In this document: one piece after another, positions 9,329-19,036 of the stretch
Layout: each line of letters opens with the position of its first letter
Position numbering within the stretch: the first letter of the stretch is position 1
Assembly (NCBI RefSeq): GCF_002368095.1
Contig: NZ_AP018227.1
Coordinates: 3,089,821 to 3,153,820, forward strand
Origin: Calothrix parasitica NIES-267
GTDB taxonomy: Bacteria; Cyanobacteriota; Cyanobacteriia; Cyanobacteriales; Nostocaceae
DNA: 64,000 nt
Direction of reading: 5' to 3'
Position numbers and translations under genes: made by a program
Notes under the pieces: model-generated
Database searches by the model: none
What the model saw: the letters and a program-made list of their open reading frames with translations, nothing else
What the model was told of the DNA's origin: nothing

Positions 9329-9736
9329 TTAACGTCTGTAGGTGAGCCAAACCATAAGTGCTGGCAGAATAGCCAATAGCACAGCTACCAGTGCCCAAGC
9401 AATAATGCCAGAACCACTGGCTAAACGCAATGCTAAAGGTAACCATATAATCACTAGCACGAAAATAATACCTAGCGCTACTGGTAAATAACTTTCTCCC
9501 AAACGTGGGTGAACTACTTTCCATCCATTTCCAGTCCAGCGCCAAGCTCGTTTGTAGGGATAAGTAGTAGAAAGCTGCTCTAAAACGCGAGCATTTTCCT
9601 CCACAACGAATATCTGCTGACAGCGTTCGCAACCGAAGGCTTCTGTCAAAGTAATTGGAATCAAGCGTCCTCGACGGCGACATGGACACGGGTATTCGTT
9701 ATTGAAATCGATTTTTTCAGGCTTTTGTGGTTGCAC
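9329..9736 (-). CDS. conserved zinc-ribbon membrane protein
   Basis: A 135-residue protein. The N-terminal half has paired cysteines (CPCRRRG near 17-23 and CERC near 36-39) consistent with a zinc ribbon. A WRWTGNGWKVVHP stretch follows, then two hydrophobic helices (about 85-107 and 110-131), so it is anchored in a membrane with a cytoplasmic metal-binding head. It appears to be a cyanobacterial conserved protein of unknown function. It is placed immediately before the proA-like gene. Another long reading frame on the same strand is a shadow. Confidence 0.65.
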   Translation of the reverse strand: MQPQKPEKIDFNNEYPCPCRRRGRLIPITLTEAFGCERCQQIFVVEENARVLEQLSTTYPYKRAWRWTGNGWKVVHPRLGESYLPVALGIIFVLVIIWLPLALRLASGSGIIAWALVAVLLAILPALMVWLTYRR

Positions 9737-10210
9737 TATACGGCTCTTTTTAACAAGGTCGTAGTTTACGATGAAGGAATTAAATATATTCCCCTTAATT
9801 CATAACTGAGAACGAATTGCTTGATACGGCAATTATTCCCTTAGAAATAATTTAAAATAACTGGGTAATTTACCCACTAAAATTTCTTTATATCATTAAC
9901 CGCTAAAACCATTACTCTTTCTATATACATATTTTTTATCAACCAACAATAATTGATTAATTTTTAGACATACAATTTAGACATAAAATATAATATTACA
10001 ACCTGCAATTAATGGATTGGGATTGCTTTTACCATCATCCAGTGTAGTGCATCCCACATAAAACAGAACTTTTATTTTCAATAACCCTTAAACCTAAAAA
10101 GAATATTAAAATAATATAAAAGAAAATAACCTGAAACTGAAATAAAAATTAAATAAACAAAAAATGCAGAAAAATTAATTCCTGCATTTTTGATAGTTAT
10201 TAATTTTTCA
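9737..10210. other. AT-rich intergenic region
   Basis: 474 bases of AT-rich DNA between the zinc-ribbon gene and tRNA-Gly. Apart from the tRNA terminator hairpin at its right end I see no coding frame, no named repeat and no clear promoter. Confidence 0.5.
10158..10192 (-). terminator. terminator after tRNA-Gly
   Basis: On the minus strand AAATGCAGG and CTGCATTTT form a hairpin with a T-run, beginning about 20 bases after the tRNA 3' end. Its position and polarity fit termination of the tRNA transcript. Confidence 0.65.
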
Positions 10211-10282
10211 AGCGGGTGACGCGATTCGAACGCGCGACATTCACCTTGGCAAGGTGACGCTCTACCACTGAGCTACACCCGC
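10211..10282 (-). tRNA. trnG-GCC: tRNA-Gly (anticodon GCC)
   Basis: A complete cloverleaf can be folded on the minus strand: acceptor stem GCGGGTG/CACCCGC with U discriminator, D-arm AGCTCAGTGGTAGAGC, anticodon stem TCACC/GGTGA around loop TTGCCAA (anticodon GCC), and T-arm GTTCGAATC. The CCA end is not encoded. It is a single-copy tRNA in this window. Confidence 0.96.
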
Positions 10283-10342
10283 ATTTAATTGCTAAACATT
10301 AATATCTCATATCACTTTGAGATTGTCAACCCCCTTTTTTTG

Positions 10343-10394
10343 GAGAGGGGGAGATGGGGAGATGGGGAGATGGGGAGATGGGGAGATGGGGAGA
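10343..10394. repeat. GGGGAGAT octamer tandem repeat
   Basis: Six or so tandem copies of an eight-base purine-rich unit (GGGGAGAT). The same unit recurs at 30051-30127, 44959-45019 and 58736-58782, showing a genome-wide repeat family. Confidence 0.9.
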
Positions 10395-10459
10395 ATATTA
10401 ACTAGTTTATTACTTGCTACTCCTAACTCTAACCAATCCCCAATTCCCAATCCCCAATT

Positions 10460-11041
10460 TCAAGCTTTTTCTTCTGATTCAGCAGGTAAGTTATTTAAAC
10501 TTGCGCTCTTTAGAGAAGCAGCTAAAGCTCCTGAGTTGGGTGGGTATTGCTGTTGCTGGACGCTCGGACGCAATTGACGCATTAAACTTGCCATTTCTAA
10601 AGCGTTCATAGCGTAATCCCAACCATGATTGCTTTTAATTCCCGCTCTTTCTAAAGCTTGCTGCATGGTATCGGCTGTCAAAACTCCGAATATTACCGGT
10701 ACCCCCGTTTGAAAAGCTGCTGCGGCGATTCCTTTGGAGACTTCTGCCGATACATAATCAAAATGGGGTGTTTGTCCCTTGATTACAGCACCCAAGCAAA
10801 TTACTGCATCGTATTTACCCGACATTGCTAATTGTCGAGCAACTAAAGGTACTTCAAAACTTCCAGGTACCCAAACATAATCAACTTGAGAACCCTGGGG
10901 ATTAACATCAATGCCATGACGCTTCAAACAATCTTGACATCCTTCCACAAGTTTAGTCGTGACTAAATCATTAAATCTACCAATTACCAACGCAAAGCGC
11001 AGAGCTTCGGTTTGAGCAAAAGTTCCCTCAAATACTGCCAT
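10460..11041 (-). CDS. ribH: 6,7-dimethyl-8-ribityllumazine synthase
   Basis: A 193-residue lumazine synthase, condensing 5-amino-6-ribitylaminouracil with dihydroxybutanone phosphate in the penultimate riboflavin step; the family forms icosahedral or pentameric cages. Conserved features are GRFN (substrate pocket), [10 protein letters not shown] near 56-65, [16 protein letters not shown] with the catalytic His in HFDYV, and GVLT at 120-123. The C-terminal 30 residues (Gln/Ser/Ala-rich) extend beyond the normal family end and run toward the octamer repeat. The gene lies 356 bases downstream of psbZ on the same strand, a neighbourhood I believe is common in cyanobacteria. Confidence 0.93.
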   Translation of the reverse strand: MAVFEGTFAQTEALRFALVIGRFNDLVTTKLVEGCQDCLKRHGIDVNPQGSQVDYVWVPGSFEVPLVARQLAMSGKYDAVICLGAVIKGQTPHFDYVSAEVSKGIAAAAFQTGVPVIFGVLTADTMQQALERAGIKSNHGWDYAMNALEMASLMRQLRPSVQQQQYPPNSGALAASLKSASLNNLPAESEEKA

Positions 11042-11397
11042 AATAATTACCTTTTTTAATCAGCGAACAGTTGTTCATCGGTCGGATATGGATCATCAGC
11101 GACCAGTTATCAGTTACCAGTTACCAGTGACCAGTATTTATCTAAAAATAAGGTTTGTCAGTCAACAGTAAACAGTAGTTTAGAGTTTTCTAACTGGTTT
11201 GAATTTTCAATGTAGAATAAAAGTCCCAGGATGGTTCGCATTACTGATAAACTTTATTAATATAAATGAATAAGGTAAAAGTTAATACGTTAAATTTATC
11301 GCCACTGATTATTGAAAAAGAGCAGAAGACTACCTGCTCTACCACGGGTATTCCTCTGCTCTTATAGAATTTGTTAGTTTATAGTCTAAGTAATTGT
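11042..11397. other. intergenic region between psbZ and ribH
   Basis: Holds short CAGTTA/CCAGTTA-type tandem repeats (11098-11132), the psbZ terminator at 11314-11340, and presumably the ribH promoter. No coding frame is seen. Confidence 0.5.
11314..11340 (-). terminator. psbZ terminator
   Basis: Read on the minus strand, AGAGCAG and CTGCTCT pair over an eight-base loop and are followed by TTTTTC, 58 bases beyond the psbZ stop: a typical intrinsic terminator. Confidence 0.75.
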
Positions 11398-11586
11398 TTA
11401 GACAACAAAAAAGTTTAAAATTCCAACTACAACTACTAAAGCGAACCAGGCCGCAGAACCAGCCCAAAGGAATTTTTTAGATTCAACCCAGGTTTGAGGG
11501 GTTGCATAGGCAACAGGAACCCCAACTACCATAACGAAAGACATAGCAACTAGAGCTATTAAAGCAATTTGGAATAGGATAGTCAT
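11398..11586 (-). CDS. psbZ: photosystem II protein PsbZ (Ycf9)
   Basis: A 62-residue protein with two transmembrane helices (about 3-27 and 38-60) joined by a short loop ([13 protein letters not shown]). Length, helix placement and loop sequence match PsbZ, a peripheral core subunit of photosystem II that stabilises antenna attachment. It has its own terminator and a short 5' region, and lies upstream of ribH. Confidence 0.93.
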   Translation of the reverse strand: MTILFQIALIALVAMSFVMVVGVPVAYATPQTWVESKKFLWAGSAAWFALVVVVGILNFFVV

Positions 11587-11761
11587 TTTTCTTTTCTCTT
11601 AGACGGAAAGTTCTAAAAATCTATATTCTCTACAACCAATGTACATTATTGGTGTTAGATTCCAGACATTCTATTAGTTTAGATTTTCTGTGCTACTTGC
11701 TGCAAGGGGATGGGAAGGTTTTAGAATTTAATACAAGTACCCACAGCTTAGAAACCTGGGG

Positions 11762-11800
11762 CTACAGTAACAAAGCCTACCTGCGTGAACCGTGGAAGAT
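11762..11800. repeat. small palindromic repeat (CTACAAAGCCCACCTGCGTGGGCT family)
   Basis: A degenerate copy of a short palindrome built on CCACCTGCGTGG. Clearer copies are at 53506-53535 and 58895-58931. It sits in non-coding DNA between psbZ and the Uma2 gene. Confidence 0.55.
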
Positions 11801-11829
11801 TGGGACGAAATGTGAAATATTTCCTTTAT

Positions 11830-12405
11830 TTACCAAATCATCTCTAAATCTAATACGAAACCGGGTAAAACATCCTCACCATTCAAACTATCGGGATTAT
11901 CTAAAATTTCTACTTCTTTACCAATACGATAAATTTCAACTTGTCGGTTTTTGCGATTAATTAACCAACCCAAACGCACACCATTATTTACATATTCTTG
12001 CATCTTTTCTTGAGTTTTTTTCAAACTATCGCTGGGGGAAAGTAATTCAATTGCAAAATCGGGAGCAAGAGGTAAAAATTTCGTTTTTTGTTCGAGGGTT
12101 AATTCATTCCATCTATCTAATTTTACCCAAGAAGCATCCGGGGAACGGTCAGCACCATTAGGAAGTTTGAAACCACCAGAAGAATCAAAGACAATACCAA
12201 GATTATATTTTTGATTCCAAATCCATAATTGAGCAGTTAATCCTGCATTACGATTACTGCTTTCTCCCCTCACTCGTGGCATAATTACGATTTCCCCGGT
12301 AGCATTGCGTTCAAATCTTAAATTTTGATTTGTTTGAAATAGCTTTAAAAATTGCTCGTCTGTTAAATCAATAATGGAATTAAAATTTACTGTTAAGGAT
12401 TGCAT
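11830..12405 (-). CDS. Uma2-family (DUF820) endonuclease-like protein
   Basis: A 191-residue protein of the Uma2/DUF820 family, a PD-(D/E)XK-fold group greatly expanded in cyanobacteria whose function is unresolved. Active-site residues are visible as PDASWVK (about 113-119) and PDFAIELLSPSDSL (about 138-151), with a later VRLGWLINRKNRQVEIYR segment. Length is normal for the family. It opens just right of a double-palindromic repeat, and many Uma2 genes lie in such repeat-rich accessory DNA. No partner gene is evident. Confidence 0.85.
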   Translation of the reverse strand: MQSLTVNFNSIIDLTDEQFLKLFQTNQNLRFERNATGEIVIMPRVRGESSNRNAGLTAQLWIWNQKYNLGIVFDSSGGFKLPNGADRSPDASWVKLDRWNELTLEQKTKFLPLAPDFAIELLSPSDSLKKTQEKMQEYVNNGVRLGWLINRKNRQVEIYRIGKEVEILDNPDSLNGEDVLPGFVLDLEMIW

Positions 12406-12426
12406 AGTGTTAAAATTAAATATTTA

Positions 12427-12630
12427 TTGTAGGGTGCTGTAACGGTTACAATAATTTATCAATTGTAACGAAAGAATTTTAATATACCGTCACGCACCGT
12501 TGTTACCAAAAATAATGGATATTTAAATTTACCATCACTCGTTATTATCAACCCGAATGGTGCGTGACGGTATTATGATGATTATTAGTTTTGTCCGATA
12601 GGTTATTTGAACCGTCACAGCACCCTACAA
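12427..12630. repeat. RAYT-linked double-palindrome, copy 1
   Basis: A 204-base element: outer arms TTGTAGGGTGCTGT.ACGGT and ACCGTCACAGCACCCTACAA, inner arms ACCGTCACGCACC and GGTGCGTGACGGT. All four arms share a GTGACGGT-type core, so each half can fold alone (a BIME-like hairpin) and the whole can fold as a long cruciform. It lies between the Uma2 start and the HicB stop. Two further full copies flank the RAYT gene. Confidence 0.9.
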
Positions 12631-12653
12631 TAAACAATTTATTAAAAAGCGCA

Positions 12654-12872
12654 TCAAGCTGACATCAAACCCCGCTTCGGTTGAGGAATATCACGTCCCA
12701 ATTCCCGAGCAGTTTCAATCCATTCTTGCATCACAATCTCTACATTTTGTAATGCTTCTTGATATGTTTCACCATCAGCAGCACAACCGGGTAATTCTGG
12801 TACTTCTGCAATGAATGCTTCTCCTTCTTGACTATAATAAATGATTATTTTGTAATAGAGTTTTATATACAT
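12654..12872 (-). CDS. orphan HicB-type antitoxin
   Basis: A 72-residue protein with the compact HicB fold signature: YYKIIIYYSQEGEAFIAEVPELPGC..DGETYQEALQNVEIVMQEWIETARELG. In toxin-antitoxin loci HicB neutralises the HicA mRNA interferase. No HicA-like gene is found on either side: a repeat element is immediately downstream and a divergent small gene upstream. The short form lacks a C-terminal DNA-binding ribbon-helix-helix. It is therefore a solitary antitoxin or a remnant of a pair. Confidence 0.75.
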   Translation of the reverse strand: MYIKLYYKIIIYYSQEGEAFIAEVPELPGCAADGETYQEALQNVEIVMQEWIETARELGRDIPQPKRGLMSA

Positions 12873-12988
12873 CTCTTATTCACTAATTTACATTTATAAA
12901 CTTTATTCACTGCAAAAAATAAGAGTAACAGCTTTGTAACTAGTTAATATGATAAAATACAGTTAAAAATACATCATTTACAATTTTT

Positions 12989-13204
12989 ATGACAAGCGAT
13001 AAACTTCCAAAAGAAAAGATTAACAAAACTCCAATACCCGGACATCCTCTAGCAAAACTTGCTGGTAAATTCAAAGGAGAATTTTGGGAGAAAACATTAG
13101 AGAATATTCAGGAATTTAGAAAGAGAGAAAAGCAAGAAGTTAACGAATATTTCGACAATCAACAAGTTGTTTTAACAGCAAAATTAAATACTTCTAAGCA
13201 TTAA
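12989..13204 (+). CDS. small hypothetical protein, possibly antitoxin-like
   Basis: A 71-residue hydrophilic protein, rich in Lys and Glu, with a central GHPLAKLAGKFKGEFWEKTLENIQEFRKREKQE helix-forming stretch. I do not recognise a family with confidence; the pattern recalls small cyanobacterial antitoxin-like proteins of Uma2/VapB neighbourhoods, but no toxin follows. Its stop overlaps the end of a decayed frame on the opposite strand by about ten bases. Moderate confidence that it is expressed. Confidence 0.45.
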   Translation: MTSDKLPKEKINKTPIPGHPLAKLAGKFKGEFWEKTLENIQEFRKREKQEVNEYFDNQQVVLTAKLNTSKH

Positions 13205-13290
13205 TAAACTTTTCAGCAGCACTAGCCAATACTTCATCCATCCAAGCATTAATACTTTTACCAGATTTTTTTATTATGACGTAATTGCTT
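13194..13290 (-). pseudogene. remnant of a ribbon-helix-helix (HicB C-terminal-like) protein
   Basis: On the minus strand the frame reads KKSGKSINAWMDEVLASAAE and ends FINA before a stop at 13194-13196. SGKSxNxWMxEVL is the pattern of Arc/HicB-type ribbon-helix-helix antitoxins. Upstream, the frame is closed by a TAA next to a run of eight T, and continues in another frame (FFLKQLRHN), so a homopolymer frameshift has broken it. No start is identifiable. Confidence 0.45.
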
Positions 13291-13332
13291 TAAAAAAAAT
13301 GATGAGCTAAATTAACTTACATTTTCGATATA

Positions 13333-13538
13333 TTGTAGGGTGCTGTGACGGTCACGATAATTTATCATATGTAACGAAAGGATTTGAATATACCGTCACG
13401 CACCATTATCATTAAAAACAACGCAATATGTAAAATTTACCATCACACAAAATTATCAACCCGAATGGTGCGTGACGGTATAATGATAATTAATCGTTTT
13501 ATCCGATAAGTTATTTGAACCGTCACAGCACCCTACGA
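13333..13538. repeat. RAYT-linked double-palindrome, copy 2
   Basis: 206 bases with the same outer and inner arms as copy 1 and only scattered differences in the spacers. Its right edge is two bases from the stop codon of the RAYT gene. Confidence 0.92.
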
Positions 13539-13540
13539 AT

Positions 13541-14101
13541 TTATTCAAACTCTTCATCTGAAATCAATTTTGATATTTTAGGAACCTCATTTACTCCCCA
13601 ATCTTGAGAATAAATTCCTTCTTTCACAAATCGATGAAAACTAGAAAATTGCCAATCCTGGGGAGAATTACATAAACCATGTTTTACGGGATTGTAATGA
13701 ATATAATCGCAATGTGCTTGAAAATCCTTTTCATCACGAATACAATGCTCCCAAAATCTTCTTTGCCATAAATTACCTTCTTGACGCTTTTTTCCAGACT
13801 CACTCATCGGATATTTTAAAGCAAATTTATCCTCACACCGTTTCGTGACAAAAGTCTTAATCCATTTCCAACGAATTGAATAATTATCATCACCATCCGG
13901 TAAGGTCAAAATACAATGTAAATGTTCCGGTAAAAGAACAAAAGCATCTATTTTAAAAGGATATTTTAAACGTACCCATTCAATTGCTTTTCTCAAATTA
14001 GAACGAGCAATTTCATTACATAACCAAGGATGACGATTGTAAGTAACTAAAGTAAAAAAGTAAGTACCACCCTCAATTTTTAATCTTCGATATTCAGGCA
14101 T
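13541..14101 (-). CDS. REP-associated tyrosine transposase (RAYT, IS200-like Y1 family)
   Basis: A 186-residue Y1 transposase of the REP-associated class. It begins EYRRLKIEGGTYFFTLVTYNRHPWL, has the HUH metal motif in LLPEHLHCIL (about 57-66), the LWQRRFWEHCIRDEKDF block, and the candidate catalytic tyrosine in HCDYIHYNPVKHG near 131-143. RAYTs are single-copy domesticated relatives of IS200 that bind and cleave hairpin repeats and are thought to spread them. This copy is bracketed by two full double-palindromes, the classic arrangement. The frame appears intact. Confidence 0.88.
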   Translation of the reverse strand: MPEYRRLKIEGGTYFFTLVTYNRHPWLCNEIARSNLRKAIEWVRLKYPFKIDAFVLLPEHLHCILTLPDGDDNYSIRWKWIKTFVTKRCEDKFALKYPMSESGKKRQEGNLWQRRFWEHCIRDEKDFQAHCDYIHYNPVKHGLCNSPQDWQFSSFHRFVKEGIYSQDWGVNEVPKISKLISDEEFE

Positions 14102-14223
14102 TTTTGATAAAAAATTTGATTATTATTTATCAAAGATAGCCGATGAATTTAAGTGGTATATAAAATAAAGGTTAATAAATTAACTCATTTTTATAAATAG
14201 ATTACTGTTTGATAATAAATTAA

Positions 14224-14428
14224 TTGTAGGGTGCTGTGACGGTCACAACAATTTATCATATATAACGAAAGAATTTAAATATACCGTCACGCACCATTAA
14301 TATCATAAACAACGCAATATTTAAATTCACCTTCATGCATTGTTATCAACCCGAATGGTGCGTGACGGTATTATGATAATTATCTGTTTTGTCCGATAAG
14401 CTATTTGAACCGTCACAGCACCCTACAA
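14224..14428. repeat. RAYT-linked double-palindrome, copy 3
   Basis: 205 bases, upstream of the RAYT start by about 120 bases and carrying the same four-arm structure. With copy 2 it brackets the transposase. Confidence 0.92.
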
Positions 14429-14481
14429 GAAATTATTGTTTTGATTAGTTAATAAAAATGAATTATCCGCTGCCAAAAAAC

Positions 14482-14504
14482 AAAAAACCCGCACAACGCA
14501 CGGG
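14482..14504 (-). terminator. chlH terminator
   Basis: On the minus strand CCCGTGCG and TGCGGG form a stem followed by TTTTTTG, 35-57 bases after the chlH stop. Confidence 0.8.
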
Positions 14505-14538
14505 ATTTAAAAATCACAATTTAATTCCGAAAATTTAC

Positions 14539-17500
14539 TTACTCAATCCCTTCAATCTTATCCTCAACTTGTTGATACAGTTCCCGCAATCTATCAAGAT
14601 TACTTTCGTCTGTATCCCAATAACCTCTTCCATTCGCTTCTAACAAGGTAGTAACCATCTTTCTAAAGGAATGCGGATTTAAGTTCAATAACCTTTCCTG
14701 CATTTCCTTATCTTTCATGAAGGTTTCGTTACTATCTTCGTAAACCCAGTTATCTACAGCATCAGCGGTAGCACTCCAACCTACTGTATTAACTAAACGT
14801 TTGGATAATTCCCTAACTCCTTCGTAACCGTGAGATAGCATTCCTTCGTACCATTTGGGATTTAATAATTTTGTACGAGAATCTAAACGGACGGTTTCTG
14901 ACAAGGTTCTTACTTGTGCGTTTGCTGTTGTGGTATCAGCCATATAAGCGACTGGTTTCTTACCGTCTTTTCGCAAACCAGCGACTACTTTGGTGGGGTC
15001 GGAATCGTAGTAATGAGAAACGTCGGTTAAACTAATTTCCGAAGAATCTAAGTTTTGGAAAGTTACTTCCGCTGTCTTTAATGTACTTTCAAATATCTCT
15101 CGGGAATTTTCCATCATTCCGGGATTATCTTCTGTAAATGCAAAGGATTTACGTTTGAGGTACATTTCCTGTAATTCTGCTTCGCTATCCCAAGTACTGT
15201 TTTCTACTGCTAGGTTGATATTGGAAGAGTAGGAACCGGAAGCATTTGAGAAAACTCTTGTAGCAGCTTGACGGAGGTTAATTCCCATATCTTCCGCTTG
15301 CTTCATTGCGTGTTTTCTCACAAAATTCATTTCTAGGGGTTCGTCTGCTTCAGCAGCCATTTTTACTCCCCTATCTAATAAATTCATTTGATTAACAAAC
15401 AAATCTCGGAATACACCGGAGCAGTTAATTACAACATCTATTCTCGGTCTTCCCAATTCTTCTAAAGGTACTAATTCTAATTTATTTACCCTTCCTAAAG
15501 CATCAGGAACGGGACGAACTCCAACCATCCACATTATCTGTGCTAGTGATTCCCCGTAGGTTTTAATATTGTCGGTTCCCCATAATACACAAGCGATGGT
15601 TTCGGGATATTCGCCTCCGTTTTCCCGCATTTGTCTATCTAGCAATCTATCCACGACGACTTTGGCTGATTTGACGGCAGCCATTGTCGGTATTGCTTGC
15701 GGGTCGAGTGCGTGAATATTTTTACCTGTGGGCAGAACGTCGGGATTGCGGATTGGATCTCCTCCGGGGCCGGGTAAGACGTATTCTCCTTCTAAACCTT
15801 TGAGTAATGCTCCGAGTTCGTTATCAGCGCAAACTTGCTGTAAGCAGAATTCCAAGTATTCAAATAACGGTTTCAAAGCTTCTTTATCAACGTTGGGATA
15901 TCCAGCTTGATGTAAAGCTTCTATCCAAGGTTCTTTTTTACCCATATTGAAAAAATTCAATTTGGAAACCAGGGATACTCTTCCTTCAGCGTCGGTTTTT
16001 TCTTTAACTAATGCACCAACAGCATCGCGGGTAGTTAAGGTGATATGTTGTAGAAGTTCGACATCAGCTAAAATACCTTTATCATTATTGCGGTAAATTT
16101 CTTCGATATCGCGATTGATGCTATTACTAATTATCCTTTGTAAACTGAGAATTCCTTCTTCTTCTCTATCTAACGCACCAATATTAACTAAAGTTGCTAC
16201 AGCTTCTTCTGCTGAGGGAGGTTTTCCGACAACGTGTAAACCACAAGGTAATAATCTCGATTCGATTTCCATCAAGCGACGGTAAACGCTACCAACGATA
16301 TTATCCCTTTCTTCAGCGGACATATCTTTGGAACTGGTTTCGGGTAAGTCGATATCTTTATCAAGATTTACCATCCGAGCTTTATCCATGATGGTATCGA
16401 CAATCGGAACTCCACGACCGGTATCTTTTAATGTTTGGTAGGAACCGATTAATTCACTTAATTCTTTCAACCCTTTATATAAACCAGCATTTTCTGCGGG
16501 AGGGGTTAAATAAGAAATTGTTTCTGCGTAACTACGACGTTTGGCAATTGTTGCTTCGCTGGGATTATTCGCAGCGTAATAATACAAATTGGGAATTGTA
16601 CCAATTAAACTATCGGGATAGCATTCACCAGACATTCCCATTTGTTTTCCTGGCATAAATTCCAAGGAACCGTGAGTACCGAAGTGAAGTACAGCATCAG
16701 CACCCCAAATTTTTTCCAGGTAGGTGTAGTAAGCAGCAAAACCGTGGTGAGGACTAGCCGAACGGGAGAACAATAACCGCATTGGGTCACCTTCATATCC
16801 GAAAGTTGGCTGTACTCCAATAAATAAATTACCGAAATGCTTCCCGTAAACTAATAAATTCTGTCCGTCGCTATTTAATTCTCCTGGTGGTGGCCCCCAA
16901 TTTTCTTCCAAGCGTTGAGAATATGGTGTTAGTTCTTCGTATTCGGGAACCGACATCCGATAAGCAACGTTTAATTCGGGACTAGCATACTGTGCTTGTA
17001 CGTCGTGGATAACTTCTTCCATCAACTCTTTTGCACTACCAGGTAATTCGGGTAAATCGTAGCCATTATTTTTTAAAGCTTGCATTACCTGGTATATCGA
17101 ACCGAATACATCTAAATAAGCAGCGGTTCCGACATTACCTTTATCGGGGGGGAAACTAAATACGGTTATGGCAATTTTTTTATCTAGCTTGGGTTTACGT
17201 CGCAAACTAGCCCATTTCATCGCTCTTTGAGCAACAGCTTCCACCCTATCTTGTAAAGCAATGGCTTTCCCGGTAGCACCATCTTTACCAGATAAAATAA
17301 TCGGTTCAATAGCACCATCTAATTCCGGAATCGCAATTTGTAAAGCAACTTGAATCGGATGCAATCCCAAATCGCTTTCCATCCACTCTTCAGTGGTTTG
17401 GAAAACCAAAGGTAAAGCCACCATGTAGGGACGATTCAATCTTTTCAAAGAATCAATCGCTTTCGGATGGTCTTGTCTCGCTGGGCCACCAACAAGGGCA

Positions 17501-18549
17501 AATCCGGTCAAAGAAACAACAGCATCAACTAAGGTCGTACCTTCCTTATTATTTTTAGCTAAAGCAGAAGTTTCGTAAAAATAAGCATCTACAGGTTTAG
17601 AAAAATCCAAACCACCAGCAAACACCGGAATTACCTTCGCTCCCATCGCTTCCAATTCTTGAATCAGCGCTACATAATGAGCGTCATCACCAGTTACCAA
17701 ATGAGTCCGCTGCAATACTAATCCGACGCAAGGTGCTAACGGGTCTTTTAAATCTGGGGAAATATCTTGACGACTACTATACCAGTTAAGATATTCCTTC
17801 ACATCCTCAAACATCGTCGTTGCTAAAGGATGCCAAATTCCCATATCGGGATACACAACCGGAGCTTGATACTCTTCTACAAAGACAAAATTGGTTTTAT
17901 CAACATCTTTTAAAACATATTTATCAGCCAGCATTAACAGGAAGTTTTCTAAATTCTCAGAAGAACCTCCCAACCAATACTGAAAACTCAACATGAAATT
18001 CCGAGCATCTTGAGCTTTTTCAACGGGAAGATATTTTAATACAGAAGGTAAAGTTCTAAGTAACTTCAACATTCCATCTTGGAAAGAAGAACCAGATTTC
18101 TCCTTCCGCTTCTTCATAAAACTGGCGATCGCACTTTTGGATTGTCCCAAATTAGCCAAAGAAAAGCTACCCATCTTATTCAGACGCATAACTTCCGGCA
18201 TTGAAGGGAAACAAACAGCCACATCAAACTTATCGCGATGTGGTTCCACAGCAGCGACAACCTTCTGAGCTAATTCTTCAATAAAAATAAGTGAAGCAAT
18301 AAAAACATTCGTAGTTTCTAAATCTTTCTTGAACTCCCGATAATTTTCTTCACTGCGGAGTTCTTCAATTAAATAACCGCTAATTTCAATCGCAATGTTG
18401 GGGTGATTATCGTTTATAGTCCGTACCGCTTGCGACAAAGCACTTTGATACTGGGACTCTAACACGACATAGACCACCTTTATCAAATGTCGGCCAGCGA
18501 TATTTTCCGGTTTGATGTGTCTTATGGTGGACTTGACGTGGGTGAACAT
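14539..18549 (-). CDS. chlH: magnesium chelatase subunit H
   Basis: A 1336-residue ChlH, the porphyrin-binding large subunit of Mg-chelatase, which with ChlI and ChlD inserts Mg2+ into protoporphyrin IX as the first committed step of chlorophyll synthesis. The N-terminal 160 residues match the BchH/ChlH head ([18 protein letters not shown]), followed by the long CobN/BchH core with blocks such as [38 protein letters not shown] and [19 protein letters not shown]. Full length with an undisturbed frame. It is monocistronic here: an own terminator and a 487-base upstream gap. Cyanobacteria often have a second ChlH homologue, which cannot be judged from this window. Confidence 0.95.
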   Translation of the reverse strand: MFTHVKSTIRHIKPENIAGRHLIKVVYVVLESQYQSALSQAVRTINDNHPNIAIEISGYLIEELRSEENYREFKKDLETTNVFIASLIFIEELAQKVVAAVEPHRDKFDVAVCFPSMPEVMRLNKMGSFSLANLGQSKSAIASFMKKRKEKSGSSFQDGMLKLLRTLPSVLKYLPVEKAQDARNFMLSFQYWLGGSSENLENFLLMLADKYVLKDVDKTNFVFVEEYQAPVVYPDMGIWHPLATTMFEDVKEYLNWYSSRQDISPDLKDPLAPCVGLVLQRTHLVTGDDAHYVALIQELEAMGAKVIPVFAGGLDFSKPVDAYFYETSALAKNNKEGTTLVDAVVSLTGFALVGGPARQDHPKAIDSLKRLNRPYMVALPLVFQTTEEWMESDLGLHPIQVALQIAIPELDGAIEPIILSGKDGATGKAIALQDRVEAVAQRAMKWASLRRKPKLDKKIAITVFSFPPDKGNVGTAAYLDVFGSIYQVMQALKNNGYDLPELPGSAKELMEEVIHDVQAQYASPELNVAYRMSVPEYEELTPYSQRLEENWGPPPGELNSDGQNLLVYGKHFGNLFIGVQPTFGYEGDPMRLLFSRSASPHHGFAAYYTYLEKIWGADAVLHFGTHGSLEFMPGKQMGMSGECYPDSLIGTIPNLYYYAANNPSEATIAKRRSYAETISYLTPPAENAGLYKGLKELSELIGSYQTLKDTGRGVPIVDTIMDKARMVNLDKDIDLPETSSKDMSAEERDNIVGSVYRRLMEIESRLLPCGLHVVGKPPSAEEAVATLVNIGALDREEEGILSLQRIISNSINRDIEEIYRNNDKGILADVELLQHITLTTRDAVGALVKEKTDAEGRVSLVSKLNFFNMGKKEPWIEALHQAGYPNVDKEALKPLFEYLEFCLQQVCADNELGALLKGLEGEYVLPGPGGDPIRNPDVLPTGKNIHALDPQAIPTMAAVKSAKVVVDRLLDRQMRENGGEYPETIACVLWGTDNIKTYGESLAQIMWMVGVRPVPDALGRVNKLELVPLEELGRPRIDVVINCSGVFRDLFVNQMNLLDRGVKMAAEADEPLEMNFVRKHAMKQAEDMGINLRQAATRVFSNASGSYSSNINLAVENSTWDSEAELQEMYLKRKSFAFTEDNPGMMENSREIFESTLKTAEVTFQNLDSSEISLTDVSHYYDSDPTKVVAGLRKDGKKPVAYMADTTTANAQVRTLSETVRLDSRTKLLNPKWYEGMLSHGYEGVRELSKRLVNTVGWSATADAVDNWVYEDSNETFMKDKEMQERLLNLNPHSFRKMVTTLLEANGRGYWDTDESNLDRLRELYQQVEDKIEGIE

Positions 18550-19036
18550 GCTTTTCCTGACTCCTATGATGCGTGTTCTCGGTTCGGCATTAAGAAATTT
18601 TTATCAGATATTCGCTACAAATGCGCGTTTTGTCGTTTAACTGACACATTTCGATAACTATTCGCAAATTTTTGTTTACAAAACTTGACAATTGTTTAGG
18701 GTGTTTACTCAGTTTTTCGTAAATTATTTGTAATATTGATATTTGATTATTTGGTTGTTTATGAATATTTGGAATTTATTGAACCGCAGAGGACGCGGAG
18801 GACGCAGAGGGAAGAGGTTGAAGAGGAATGTTGGTGATTAATTTAGCTTTTGGAAATTAGAGTTAGTTGTGAAAGTTGTTTTTTAAAGAGATTTTTGTTT
18901 GGTAGGGGTTTAAGGAGATTTTTTGAGTGGCGATCGCCGTACAATTCGGTTGAAAATACACTTAGACAATATTTGAATAGATAAAGTAAATGTTACAACT
19001 GATATCAGATGATATTCGGATGTAATTGAGATTGAA
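18550..19036. other. divergent intergenic region upstream of chlH
   Basis: 487 bases between divergent chlH and the first pentapeptide gene, presumably holding both promoters. It contains a copy of a dispersed repeat (CCGCAGAGGACGCGGAGG, 18784-18814) and one HIP1 octamer near 18931. No gene is seen; a frame across 18910-19308 is a shadow of the pentapeptide repeats. Confidence 0.5.

Noticed and set aside
11649-11960. 103-codon plus-strand frame
   Set aside because: Its second half is antisense to the Uma2 gene and its first half runs through a dispersed palindrome; no family resemblance.
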